The translations under genes and the position numbers were made by a program. Shown here one piece after another: positions 44,741 through 56,849 of a stretch of 64,000 nucleotides of DNA; positions within the stretch are counted from its first letter, which is position 1, and each line of letters begins with the position of its first letter. This stretch comes from Strongylocentrotus purpuratus. Taxonomy: Eukaryota; Echinodermata; Echinoidea; Camarodonta; Strongylocentrotidae. Where the stretch lies: the NCBI RefSeq assembly GCF_000002235.5, contig NW_022145609.1, positions 23,114,408 through 23,178,407 on the forward strand. Reading direction: 5' to 3'. The notes below the pieces were generated by a model. The model worked only from the letters and a program-made list of their open reading frames with translations, had not been told where the DNA came from and made no database searches.

Positions 44741-47214
44741 AAAGGGAAGACAATAATAAGTGAAATAAAACAGTTTACAGATGGAAGAGATTCTTTGCAC
44801 ACAGCTGATAGACGAAGAAGATAGCGAGATAGAAAAGAAGATAAAGAGAATATGAGGGAGGAGAAAAAGAGAGAGAGTGAACAAGATCGAACAGAGGGGA
44901 GGGGAAATAGAAATAGAAAGAGAGAGATATATATAATATATACAAAGAGAAAATGGGGAGGAGGACAATGGAAAATAGAACTGGAACTTGGCAAAAACTG
45001 CTGAAGGGCAAGAGAAATTGGCAGAAAAAATTAAACTGAAAACACATTTGATTAGATTTGATTTGATTCATTTTCCACTCAAATATCCACAAATTAAAAT
45101 GACATATCTAAACCATACAGTATTACAATATATAATAGAACAAATAAATTATACAAGTAACGAAATACTGCTAAGTATGTACGTAATAAAATAAGTTTAC
45201 ATAGTACATTTAAGTTTGAGAATAAGTAAGATCAGCTCTGTTCTTTAAAAACCATGCTTATAATTACTGGACATGTATGGCTTTTAAAATGTCCCACTGT
45301 TGAACTTTGATATGGATGATCTCTCTGTGCTCTGCTATGTATATCACGTGATAGATAGGCCTAACAAATGCTCCAATATTGTTTAACTGTTTCCAAGGCA
45401 ACATTAATCTATAACGGTTTTAAAGGGGTTGTCATGGAGCTAATCAAGACCGGAAATATGTTGCTTTCGGTTGCTTTCTTCATCTCTCTGCACGGTAGCT
45501 CGTTTGCAACACTGGATTGAAGAGAGAGGGAAGGGGATAGAAGAGAGAGGGGAGAGGGAAGGGAGTTACAGAGGGAGAGAGAATGAAGAGAGAGGGGTAG
45601 GGAGAGAGAGGGGGAGAGAGGAAAGGGGTTAGAAGAGAGAGAGAGAGGGAGGAAGATAGAAAGAGAGAGGGGAGAGAGAGAGAGAGGAGAGATATTTAAA
45701 ATGGGAATAAGAAACAAGGCAGAAAAACGTAGCATTAAAACATTTGTTATACATATCTACACAGGAGCATGCACACCGGAGCGTTCAGAAAAGACTGCAA
45801 TGGATTGTCAGAGATGGAGAGAAGGGGAGAGAGAAGTAGGTTTAGACTACACATCCAGTAGAAAGGGAACATGTTTTGATCAATGTTTTTTTTCTCTCAT
45901 AGTTATGGCTTTCTATCTGTTTTCTATAAACATGTATATCTCTCTCTCTCTCTTCCATATTCAGGCTCTCTTTCCCTTCATGTGGAACTTGACATATATC
46001 AATTACACTTGTTCAGTGTATTCTCTCTCTCTCCCAGCAAATATTACACATGTATTCCGTACTACAAGCTCAGTAAAAATATAACTTCTCACAAAAAATT
46101 TGGTCATCAAAAAGCAAACCGAATACACAGTAAACTCAAAAATTGTTCAAAAGAAAGAAAACTTTATTTTTTTAATACAAACAAGTTGTTGCTGTACAAA
46201 TTTTTACAGATTTCTAATTTTTCACATTTTAAAATTGCAATTCCTACACTTTGTACAGATATGCCTTTAATACAGATATTGGTCAACTTACTGTCGAGTG
46301 GAAGACCCTTGCAAATGATCTACCAAAGTCCCGTGATTTTCCTATGTAGGGCTGCATGTCAACACACACGCACACATACTGTCTGGGTTACGAGATTTAT
46401 GACATCACCATCACGTGCAAAATTGAAACCCTTCACAAATATTGACTTGATCCCGTTTGGTTGTACTTCCTGAAGCCGCATGTTATTTCTTTCTCGTGGA
46501 CTGCTATAAACTGATCTGTTTGAAACTGGGTATCGAATTTCGAGAACTTTTCGAGTTTACTCTTATATCAAGCAGGCTAATTGAGCACATTAGATGATTC
46601 AAAGGCAAGCGAATCCGGACAGTCAAAAAGTGGCTTGAATAGTGACAAAAGACTGAAATTCTTGAAGGAGACTCATGTTTAAATAATTAGTCTCATCATT
46701 CTCCCAGTTGACATCAACTTGAGCCGCAAGCACCGCCGTGGTAAGCAGGGATTCTTCTACACGAACTGCCATTACGGACTTTATCGTTAGACTTGTTAAC
46801 TAGTAGTTCAAAGTTCTAATTTCTCAATCATTATTACGTCGAAACAACTCGTCGTTCCTCCAAACTAAAGGCAGTGATTGCCGTCATCATGTAAAGGCAG
46901 CCTAATTTAAACAGAACGTGAGTAGTTTATTTACTGTTTCATATTTCAGAAAAATAATTATTTGTCTTAAATTGATTTTAACAATAGTATTAGAATGTAC
47001 ATACGAAATTTAAAAAATAGTATAAAAAAGACGAACATAGCATCAGTAGACATATGCACGTGATATCAAAAAAATATTGAATGAGATATAAAGGTACAGA
47101 TGGAGAGGGAAAGAGAGAAAGAGAGATAGGGAGAGAGAGAGGAGGGGGAGGGTAGAGTAGAGGATAAACCGAAACAGTCAATGCAATGTTAAAAATAAAA
47201 ATTGTCTGTGTGAG

Positions 47215-47246
<32 letters not shown>

Positions 47247-47430
47247 TATATAAGGGAAAGGAAAGAAGGTGAAAGAATGATGTCAATACAATACGAGGTG
47301 GACAAATGGTGAAGAGAAAGAGAGTCGAAAGTCAGAAAGAGAGAGAGAGACAGAGAGTGAAAGAGGGAAATGTTGTATCTGTCACTTATTTCCATGAGTA
47401 TTTGCAATTAAGTATTTACACGATTTGAGA
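44740..47430. other. Purine-rich GA and TA simple-sequence region
   Basis: GA-rich blocks at 44750-44970, 45520-45700, 47095-47160 and 47325-47375, and a TA repeat at 47216-47250. Long open frames opposite these blocks (Leu/Ser/Phe/Pro-rich) are artefacts. No RNA gene or exon recognised. Confidence 0.6.
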
Positions 47431-47439
47431 CATTATATA

Positions 47440-49300
47440 TTTCTTTTCTTTTTTTGGCATATAATACGACAAAACTGGCACAGTATGATGGGGGCGATGG
47501 CGCACCTTTTCAAAGGGGGGGGGGGAGCTGCCACCAACAAGAAGGGCACTTTTTTATAGGTAACTTTTGGATAAGAACATGCAAATCATCTCCAAACTGC
47601 ACTAGGAGCAAACAGCTCCAACCAAAATCAAAAATGAAATTACAAGCATTACAGATATAAAAAGAGGATTATTGTCCCCAACTTTGTTTAAACTGTGCAC
47701 AGAGTTGATATTTCAGGGAAATTGCAAATATGAAGAGTGTCAGTGTTGGAGGTGTGAACATCAGTGATTTTCGCTGTGGTGATGGCACTGGCAGTGTGCA
47801 GAATAGAAAGAAGATATGCAACAGTTTCTGGATACTGTCAAAAGTGAACAATTTGGCAACAAGATATCCTTGTAGGACTAGTTAAAGAAAGAAAGAAGAA
47901 TTTGGGTAACATTATAAGACAACATTGTCTCTTAAAATATTTGTTGGAAGATACTACACCGTAAAGGAGAAAGACATAATACCTATTGAAATTATAATAT
48001 GAGAGTGTATTGGAATGGTAGTAAAAGATACTACACCGTAAAGGAAGCCGAGAACAACTTGGAGAAAGACATAATACCTAGATTGAAATTATAATATGAG
48101 AGTGTATTAAAATGGCAGATGACAGATATATATGGAAAATGTTTTAGTCAATGTCTGAGCTCGGGAAAAATACCATGATAGATTTTAGAAAGGAAAGAAA
48201 GGGAAGGGGCCCTGATTTAAAAAAAAACAGGCTAGCATATCATAATTGAAAGTTGGCACTTATCACATTGAATAAGGTTCACTCATCACATTTGAACAAG
48301 TACACATTATCTTTGAAAAAGGTCATTTATCGGAAGAGAAAAGGTTCCATAAGAAAAAATAAAAGGGGCACTTCTCAGAGTAAAAATGGGCAATTATCAA
48401 ATTCGAATTGGTACAACTTTTAGAGGTAAAAGGGGGCATTTACAAGTAGGGAAAGGGATACTTATTATAAACGAAAAGTGGCACTTGACATACAAACTGG
48501 TGCAAACATCCGATTGTAATAGCGGCACTTATTTTAGGTAAACGGGGGCAAGTATAAGAATATGAAATTAATTATCAGAAAGGAAATTGGGCACTTTTCC
48601 AAAATATAAAGGGGCATGTTTGGGGTACTTGAAAAGTGGGGGAGGTACTGTGCCCCTACCCCCTGCTTGTCAATGTGTGGTTTTAGGTTTCTAAGATATC
48701 TCCTTGTTCAATTAAGTAATACTGTAAGGCGTTAAAAACAAAATGTTGTATTGTCCTTGCGACCGACCCCTAAATCTTAAAATCAACGGTCGGCTTTTTA
48801 ATTTTTTAAAAATTATATCGTTTTTAATGAACAAAAAAATATGTATTTTGTTTGTTTAGATGGTATATAAATGCATAAAATCATCAAATTAATCCATAAA
48901 ATCTCACTCGTCTTTTGCCCTAGTTTCGAAATCCTGCTAGCGTTAATAAGTATAGACCCCGGCCTCGTGTACGTGTATATACCATGCACTGCACCTGCTT
49001 GAAACCAGCGGATTTGAGCGACGTTCCCGGTTTTGAGTTTTTTGGGGCGAAGGTTGTTGTTTTGAGGGGGGAAAAGTTTTTAAAAGAAATAGAAATCCGA
49101 ACAACAAACCCAGGTTCCGGCACTTGAAGGGCAATACAACATAATGTATAATCAATCATATTGAGCAAATATCATATTTGACATCTTTCTGTTATCATGT
49201 GAGTCTAGGCACCATTTTATTTGCGTTTGTTTGGCTTCACATGCTTTCTGTCTACTTTGGTGTTGAACAATAGACCGCACGAAAATCAGAGGGTTATTTC
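47440..49300. other. Degenerate GGGCACTT repeat region
   Basis: From about 48230 to 48620, loosely repeated units of 30-35 bases contain GGGCACTTATCA-like text and AAAAGG. At 47945-48115 a about 75-85-base sequence (GATACTACACCGTAAAGGA to GAGAGTGTATT) is tandemly doubled. A poly-G tract lies at 47515-47526. No coding seen. Confidence 0.55.
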
Positions 49301-49329
49301 CTATGTAAACTTATGAGAAACTCAGGGGA

Positions 49330-50340
49330 CTTGGGGACAAAAACTCTATACGCAAGGGAATTGTCATGATATTAATCGAATGTAACGGTATCAGTAGTGT
49401 TTGCCTGTAACATAATGTCATGCATGTTTATCCACGATTGTATAATACACAACATTATTAAAAGAAATTACACTTTCGAGTCACATAATGACTGTTTGTT
49501 TATGTACATAGTTTTAAATCAAGATTTGATTTTAAGAATTTGCTTGACCTCGTTCTAATAGTCCCGCGCGAGCCCTTTAATTTTGTTCAATTGCATTTTT
49601 ATTTCTAGGGAACTCTTTCAAAAGTAAGAATAAAAATGATTTTAGGATTGGTAACCAGCTTTAGGACCCTTTGGGACCAACAGTCACGAGAAAAGGTCGT
49701 AAAGTATAAACGGATTGCTTGGTAAATAGTTATGCTATTGACCCATACTTTTATCATGACATCATTTATTTATTGATGAAACAAATTACTTGTTATCTTA
49801 ATTCATGGTGGTGTTGTTAGTTCCAAAACTGCTTTTCGCAAGGCCCCTGCCCTACATCAACTACATACCCAGTATGTTTTAAGATCAAAGTTACAGATAA
49901 AAATGATCGCTTAATTTTTAATTAATCATGATTTTAGGACCAAAAAAAAAAGCCCTTCCCCTTACTAGTTCCTTTTTTGTTCGGATTTGTTCATCTTTCT
50001 GTGCTCAATACTATACAGACCCTTGTTTACATTAAATACAAATTGGCAACCTACTATCCAACATGTAAGCATCTTTTACTAAGATTTGAAAAGCGTATTA
50101 ACAAATAATTATTTATATCTTACGCAAACTACAAAGTTCACTCAGACCCGACGCGGGATTGCACGAAATGATATTTACATTTGTTAATAATCTTTATCAT
50201 GCATAACTCAAATAGAATCTGCATATATTGTTGATAATCCTGTTATTCATCAACTTCTATCACCCAAAGGACAAAGACTTGTCAGTTGAGGCGGGAAGGA
50301 TTATGGAATTATGGACCTTGAAAAAACCCTGCTGATGAGG
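49330..50340. repeat. Decayed segmental duplication, copy a
   Basis: 49330-49770 resembles 51020-52065 (ATGCTTGACCTCGTTCTAA, ACCAGCTTTAGGACCCT and TTATCATG blocks). 49770-50340 resembles 56850-57790 (TTTTCGCAAGGCCCCTG, CTACATCAACTACATA). Non-coding. Confidence 0.75.
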
Positions 50341-50514
50341 AGTTATAGGAGTGTGAATTCCGCGCGAAAATCTGCCTTTTGTTTGTTTCGTTCTTCTACG
50401 AAGTAAAAGTTCGCTTACAGACCACAAAGACACCGGTATTTGTTCTTCCGCGCGCTACGAGGGACGAGCATTTTTATTTTTTGCGGGGGGGGGGGACAGA
50501 CATGATTATACGCA

Positions 50515-50635
50515 CTATAGGCCTAACGACAAAAATGTGCATATTAGGCAAAAACTAATTATACCATCTTGTTCCTTACGTAAATATCTACAAACATGCA
50601 AATGTTCGTGTTCAATCATACACACAACTTGCTAA
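50515..50635 (-). mobile_element. Fragment of the 11 kb poly-G MITE, inverted
   Basis: AACTAATTATACCATCTTGT followed by TCCTTACGTAAATATCTACA is the reverse complement of the sequence near 11180-11250. Confidence 0.75.
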
Positions 50636-50669
50636 AGACCGCGGACTTTATTTTGCAGCAAAACTCCGA

Positions 50670-50840
50670 GGCCCGAATTCACAAAGGAGGTTTGTCGACA
50701 AACCTTGGTTTTCGTGCGTCATAATGACGCGTTTCGACGCGTTTGTTTACAAACCAGGTTTGTAAAAAACACGTAAAAACGCGTCATAGGACGTACGAAA
50801 ACCAAGGTTTTTCGACAAACCTCCTTCGTGAATTCGGGCC
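50670..50840. mobile_element. Palindromic GGCCCGAATTCAC MITE, second copy
   Basis: Same ends and AGGTTTGTCGACAAACC motifs as 39912-40042, longer by the CGCGTCATAATGACGCG section. CCGAG flanks both sides if the element is taken as GCCCGAATTC...GAATTCGGGC, a possible 5-base target duplication. Confidence 0.85.
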
Positions 50841-51019
50841 CGAGAGTTCTTTGAGGTCCCAGTTTAAAGGATTGGGTAAAATTATCGCGGCTTTGTAAGC
50901 GTAAAAGGGCCTAGTCGGAATGAATTTCTGGCACAGGATATAGTATACTTTACTGACACATACTGGGGTAAAAAGAAAAATGAAAGCAACAGTTAAATTG
51001 CTTCAAGGCAAATGGGTTG

Positions 51020-52190
51020 ACATTTATTTAGGTACACAAACGCGACACGCAAGAGAATGTTGATATCATCGAATTGTTAACGTTATCAGTAGTATTTTCC
51101 TGTCACATGTGATATGCATAATTACCTAAGATTATATGATAAACATATTGCTCCGATTGTCTAATTTTCGCTCGCGTGAACATTGCCAGCACAAACCACT
51201 GACCTCTGCCTCCTGAACGGATCATCGCCCATTCCATTCACTATACGTTACGTACTATAAAGGCTGTATTGTCTGACCGTTCATGAATATTCATGTTTTT
51301 GCTAAACTCGGCAAAATGTTTGCTTTTACTAAATGGAAAAATTACGGTGGGGGGTTGGATGAAATGGACATAATGAAATAGGCAGAAGTGATCTATGATA
51401 ATTCATGCTTCTTATGTTTCGTGTGCTCGACCTATAATCTTCAAATCGCTTGGTAAACTGAGTCCAAAGTTAGACTTGTTTCACATGTGTATTATAGGCA
51501 ATGACGAGCTTGCAACCTATTTTGAAAAATTACGGTGGGTGAACTTTCAAAAGTCAATGAGACATGAGGGCTCCAATGAAAGAGCTAGTGATAATTACGT
51601 ACGTCGGGGTGGATGTGCTTTTCGTTTAAACACAAAATGAATTTTTAACGATTTTTTTTAAAAAAACGTCCATAGGCTAACATGTTAGGCTGCCGACTCA
51701 GATCATGCTCTGACGATAGGGGGCGTTGTGAAATGAGACTAACCGGAGCCATATGTATAACATTATTGAGATTGAGATAACAATTTCAAGCCACTGTATG
51801 ACTATTTATTAATGTACATATTTCAAAGCAAGATTAATTTAAAGAAAATGCTTGACCTCGTTCTAAAAGGCCTGAGCATGTAATTTTTGTCGACTGCATT
51901 TCCTTTAAGTTTGGGAATTCCTTCAAAATTAAGAAGAGATTGTCAATGATAGAACACCAGCTTTAGGACCCTCTGGTACAAACTGTCATGAGAGAGGGTC
52001 GTGAAATATTCAGGTGATAGCTAGATAAATAGTAATGCTATTGACTCATAAATTTATCATGCTAGGCAGGGATGCAGAACTTGACTAATCATACGCAAAC
52101 TAAAAAGATGACTCCGAAATGACGCGCATTTGGACGAAATGATATGTACATTTATTAGAGACTTCGGTGGAAAGCGCTTTATAAGCACCG
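51020..52190. repeat. Decayed segmental duplication, copy b
   Basis: Aligned in order with copy a: TATCAGTAGTATTTTCCTGT (51087 against 49390), then TGCTTGACCTCGTTCTAA (51851), then the CAGCTTTAGGACCCT block (51959). It ends in a SINE-like tail (GCTTTATAAGCACCGTTTTA and ATT repeats) at 52170-52212. Confidence 0.75.
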
Positions 52191-52213
52191 TTTTATTATT
52201 ATTATTATTATTA

Positions 52214-54312
52214 GGTGATACGTACGTAGACGTATCACCTTTTGATTTCGTCAAGATTTTTATTATTTATTTATTTATTTATTAGGTGATACGTACGTAG
52301 ACGTATCACCTTTTGATTTCGTCAAGATTTTTATTATTATTTATTTATTTATTTATTTATTATTATTCTTCCTCGAATTTGTTCGCAGGATATCTCAAGA
52401 CTGAATAAAGCCATTATCATGAAACTTGCCATGATGATAGATCTTAGTCTAACTTAGAACTGCGTGACTTTTTAGAGAGTCAAATTGATCGTGACGTCAT
52501 CCATGCGCCATTTTGTGAAAATCAACTTATGATCATATCTTCATAACGGAAAAGTATTTCTCATTCATAATTATCACGATTAAGATCAATATCCGTCCGG
52601 TCAAGTTGAGGTCAATAAAAGTGCGCAAATGCGCGCGTGCGCGTTCGTCCGCGCGTTTACGCGCGCGCAAAAATTTAAAATGCTCTAAATCATCCCAAAT
52701 TTTTTTTGCATACGTTTCAGGCCATATGGAGCATTTGATAAAAAATTTACGCACACGCGCATGCGCGTGCGTTTTCGCGCGTAATGGCATTTTGCAACAT
52801 AGAATCGCCGATTTTTTTCTGTCATCATATTCGGTACATTTTTCCAAGCATTTTGATAATTTGTTCACCTTTTATTAACGCAATGAGCGTCCGTCAAAGT
52901 TGACAGCACGCGCGGATTCGCGTTATCTTTATCCACAATAGATGGGCAAAAACATGCCTATATAAAATTCATTGTAACTCTTTAAAATAGATAGAAACTC
53001 CTAATATTTTTTCATATTTAGATAGATTATGAGTCGGAGATATGATTTCATGTCTCATTTTATCCTCAATTAACTCATGACGTCATCATAATGGCCTCCA
53101 AACTCAAAATTTTAATTTGCATATTATGACGTCAGCATATTTTTGGAAAATTGATTGTATCTCTGTAAATATGGATCAATTTTCTTTTTAATTTTGATAT
53201 GTTCTAGCTGAGACAATTTTCTACAAATGTAGTATTCACAATTTTTATTTTTGATAAGAGTATCATGGTGTATTTTTGCGATTAAAGGAGGCATGTCAAT
53301 TTTTCGCATTTTGCGTGTATTCTCTAAGGGACATGACTTTTTCTCAAAACTGGATTCTACACTCCTGTCTTTCGCGAGCAAATTCTCCGTTGTTTAAGCT
53401 TCGTTTTCGCTGAGCTTCGGATATGTTGTAGCTGAGACAATGAGCTATCAAATTAAGCCTTTTATTTTTCGATTAGATGCCGGGATCATGCTCATATTTT
53501 ACTTGCAAAGTAGGATTTCTGAATTCCATTTCCCGTTTACGTGTAATCGCTATGGGAGATGTTTTGGTATATCGGTAACGCACTTGACTTCCAACCTCGA
53601 GATCCCTGGTTCGAGTCCGGGTGTCTCCAACACTTATTTTTTTCACTTTTTTTCATTTTGACCTTCACTGTACCATCTCCTTTGATTATTTAAACACGTA
53701 GATTCGCAAATAATGTCATAAATAACCCTTTTTACTTTATTATTACCCTATTTTCACTTAATCCATTACTTTTTGCGTGTAATCCCTATGGGAGATGACT
53801 TTTTCTAAAATCTGGAGTCTACATTCCTGTCTTTTGCGAGCAATATCGCCGTTATTTCGGCTTGGATTTTGTTGATTTTTGGGTATGTTGTAGCTGAGAC
53901 TATATGCTATCTAAATCAACCCTCATTTTTTCAATAAGATGTCATGATCGCGCTCATGATCATGATCATGATCATCATGATCATCATTATCATAATGATG
54001 ATAATCATTTATCAATTACATTTTCATTTCTTTGAATAAGATAAAAATCGTCATGATGTAAATTAGAGTCAAATGTGTAACTGGTTACTGCACAGGGTCA
54101 AAGGTCATGTATTGTTTCAATCTATCTTCCCTAGATCCATGATGATCAAGGAGACACAATTTAATCTTGACATATGAATAGATCATAATGGGAGAAGCAT
54201 ATGAATGGGAGAAGCATTTTACAAAATAATATATCGTGTAATGCATTATTCGTTATGTAGACCATTATCATACGTATCACCTAATTCGTCTAAGTGACGA
54301 ATTAAAGTCTAG
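52214..54312 (+). mobile_element. Hairpin-ended, Helitron-like element, copy 2
   Basis: The 5' hairpin GGTGATACGTACGTAGACGT then ATCACC is present twice (52214 and 52285, a 71-base tandem step). The 3' end is TACGTATCACC, hairpin TTCGTC-TAAGT-GACGAA, then TTAAAGTCTAG|T. The body matches copy 1 (for example GACGTCATCATAATGGCCTC) and copy 3. Runs of TTTA repeats follow the 5' hairpins. No helicase coding. Confidence 0.65.
53555..53629 (+). pseudogene. tRNA-like sequence inside the element (copy 2)
   Basis: The best-preserved copy: GGAGATG pairs with the 3' strand TGTCTCC (two wobble pairs), the T-arm is CCTGG TTCGAGT CCGGG, and the loop is CTTCCAA (anticodon TCC). The anticodon stem is broken on the 3' side (CTCGA), so a functional tRNA is doubtful. 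Confidence 0.5.
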
Positions 54313-56302
54313 TTTATTTATTATTATTCTTCCTCGAATTTGTTCGCAGGATATCTCAAGACTGAATAAAGCCATTATCATGAAACTTGCCATGATGATA
54401 GATCTTAGTCTAACTTAGAACTGCGTGACTTTTCAAAGACTCAAAATTATCGTGACGTCATCCAGGCGCCATTTTGTGAAAATAAACTTATGATCATATC
54501 TTCATAACGGAAAGGAATTTTTCATTCATATTTATCAGGAAGAAGATCAATATCCATCCGGTCAATTTCAGATCAATAAACGTGCGCAAATGCGCGCGTG
54601 CGCGTTCGTACGCGCGTTTACGCGCGCGAAAAAAATTAAAATGCTCCAAATCATCCCAAATTTTTTTTGCATACGTTTCAGGCCATATGGAGCATTTGAC
54701 AAAAAATCACGCAAACGCGCATGCGCGCGCGTTTTTTGCGCGTACTAGCATTTTGCAACATAGAATCGCCGAATGTTCTCTATCATCATATTTGGTACAT
54801 CTTTCCAAGCATTTTGATAACTTGTTCACCTTTTAATAACGCAATGAGCGTCCGTCAAAGTTGACAGCGCGCGCGGACCTGCGTTATCTTTATCCACAAT
54901 ACATGAGCAAAAACATGTCTATACAAAATTCTTTGTAACTCTTCAGAATAGATAGAAACTCCCAATATTTTTTCATATTTAGATTATATATATTATTTAG
55001 GTTATAAGTTGGAGATATGATTTCATGTCTCATTTGACCCTCAATTAACTCATAACGTCATCATAATGGCCTCCAAACTCAAAATTTCAATTTGCATATT
55101 ATGACGTCAGCATAATTTTGGAAAATTGATTGTATCTCTGTAAATATTGATTGATTTTCTTTTAAATTTTGATATGTTCTACCTGAAACAATTTTCTACA
55201 AATAAATAATCCACAATTTTCCATTTTGACAAAGGCATCATGGCGTATTTTTGCAATTAAAGAAGGCATGTCAATTTTTCACATTTTACGTGTATTCTCT
55301 ACGGGACATGACTTTTTCTCAAAACTGGATTCTACACTCCTGTCTTTCGCGAGCAAAATCTCTGTTGTTTTAGCTTCGTTTTCGCTGAACTTCGGATATG
55401 TTGTAGCTGAGACAATGAGCTATCACAAGTGCGCCCTTTATTTTTCGATTAGATGCCGGGATCATGCTCATATTTCACTTGCAAAGTAGGATTTCAGAAT
55501 TCCATTTCCCGTTTACGTGTAATCGCTATGGGAAATGTTTTGGTATATCGGTAACGCACTTGACTTCCAATCTCGAGATCCCTGGTTCGAGTCCGGGTGT
55601 CTCCAACAATTTTTTTCTTCACTTTTTTTTCCTTTTGACCTTCACTGTACCATCTCCTTTGATTATTAAAACACGTAGAATCGCAAATAATGTCACAAAC
55701 AACCCTTTTTACTTTATTATTACCCTATTTTCACTTAATCCATTACTTTTTGCGTGTAATCTCTATGGGAGATGACTTTTTCTCAAATCTGGAGTCTACA
55801 TTCCTGTCTTTTGCGAGCAATATCGCCGTTATTTCTGCTTGGATTTTGTTGACTTTTGAGTAAGTTGTAGCTGAGACTATATGCTATCTAAATCAACCCT
55901 CATTTTTTCAATAAGATGTCATGATCGCGCTCATGATCATGATCATTATCATCATGATCATCATTATCATAATGATGATAATCATTTATCAATTACATTT
56001 TCATTTCTTTGAATAAGATAAAATCGTCAAAAGGTGTTCTTCATGATGTAAATTAGAGTCAAATGTGTAACTGGTTACTGCACAGGGTCAAAGGTCATAT
56101 ATTGTTTCAATCTATCTTCCCTAGATCCATGATGATCAAGGAGACACAATTTAATCTTGACATATGAATAGATCATAATGGGAGAAGCATATAAATGGGA
56201 GAAGCATTTTACAAAATAATATATCGTGTAATGCATTATTCGTTATGTAAACCATTATCATACGTATCACCTAATTCGTCTAAGTGACGAATTAAAGTCT
56301 AG
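54313..56302 (+). mobile_element. Hairpin-ended, Helitron-like element, copy 3 (head-to-tail)
   Basis: Starts directly after the CTAG of copy 2 with TTTATTTATTATTATTCTTC. The 5' hairpin is absent. It ends with TACGTATCACC, the same 3' hairpin and CTAG|T at 56302. Highly similar to copy 2 along the whole length. Confidence 0.65.
55531..55605 (+). pseudogene. tRNA-like sequence inside the element (copy 3)
   Basis: Same T-arm and CTTGACTTCCAA loop as copy 2; the 5' acceptor strand is GGAAATG. Conserved position in all three element copies. Confidence 0.5.
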
Positions 56303-56304
56303 TT

Positions 56305-56681
56305 AATATTATTATTATTGTTACTATTATTATCATTATTATCATTATTATTATAATTATTTTTATGATTTATTATTATTATTATTTACATATTTAAAGG
56401 CGCTTTATTAGCACCGTTTTATTATTATTATTATTATTAATATTATTATTATTGTTATTATTATTATCATTATTATCATTATTATTATTATTATTTGTAT
56501 TATTTATTATTATTATTATTTACATATTTAAAGGCGCTTTATTAGCACTATTTTATTATAATTATTATTGTTATTATTATTATCATTATTATTATCATTA
56601 TTATTATTATTATTTACATATTTAAAGGGGCTTTATAAGCACCGTTTTATTTTATTTTAATTTTTTTTAATTTTTATTATA

Positions 56682-56716
<35 letters not shown>

Positions 56717-56720
56717 TACA
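56305..56720. repeat. ATT microsatellite with repeated SINE tail
   Basis: Three repeats of TACATATTTAAAGG then GCTTTAT(T/A)AGCACCGTTTT, each followed by long ATT runs, spaced about 120 bases. The motif GGCGCTTTATAAGCACC also precedes ATT tails at 52180, so it is probably the 3' end of a SINE. Confidence 0.8.
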
Positions 56721-56849
56721 AAGGCCTAGGCCTATTTAAAAAATATAAATAATGCAAACAGAATCTTGATACTCTGTTTCTCATTATTTACTGTCATCCT
56801 TTGAGCGAAATTTATAATTTGAGGCAGGGATGGAATGTTTGTGATTCAG

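Noticed and set aside
44728..45735. Ser/Leu/Phe/Pro-rich frames on the minus strand
   Set aside because: Complement of GA-rich simple sequence, several overlapping frames, no start context or homology.
45883..46473. 196-residue open frame
   Set aside because: Starts in CT-rich simple sequence and shows no domain or codon pattern; no splice context.
53440..53661. Protein frame running through the tRNA-like sequence
   Set aside because: Only a chance frame in the repeat; the tRNA-like reading explains the conserved bases.
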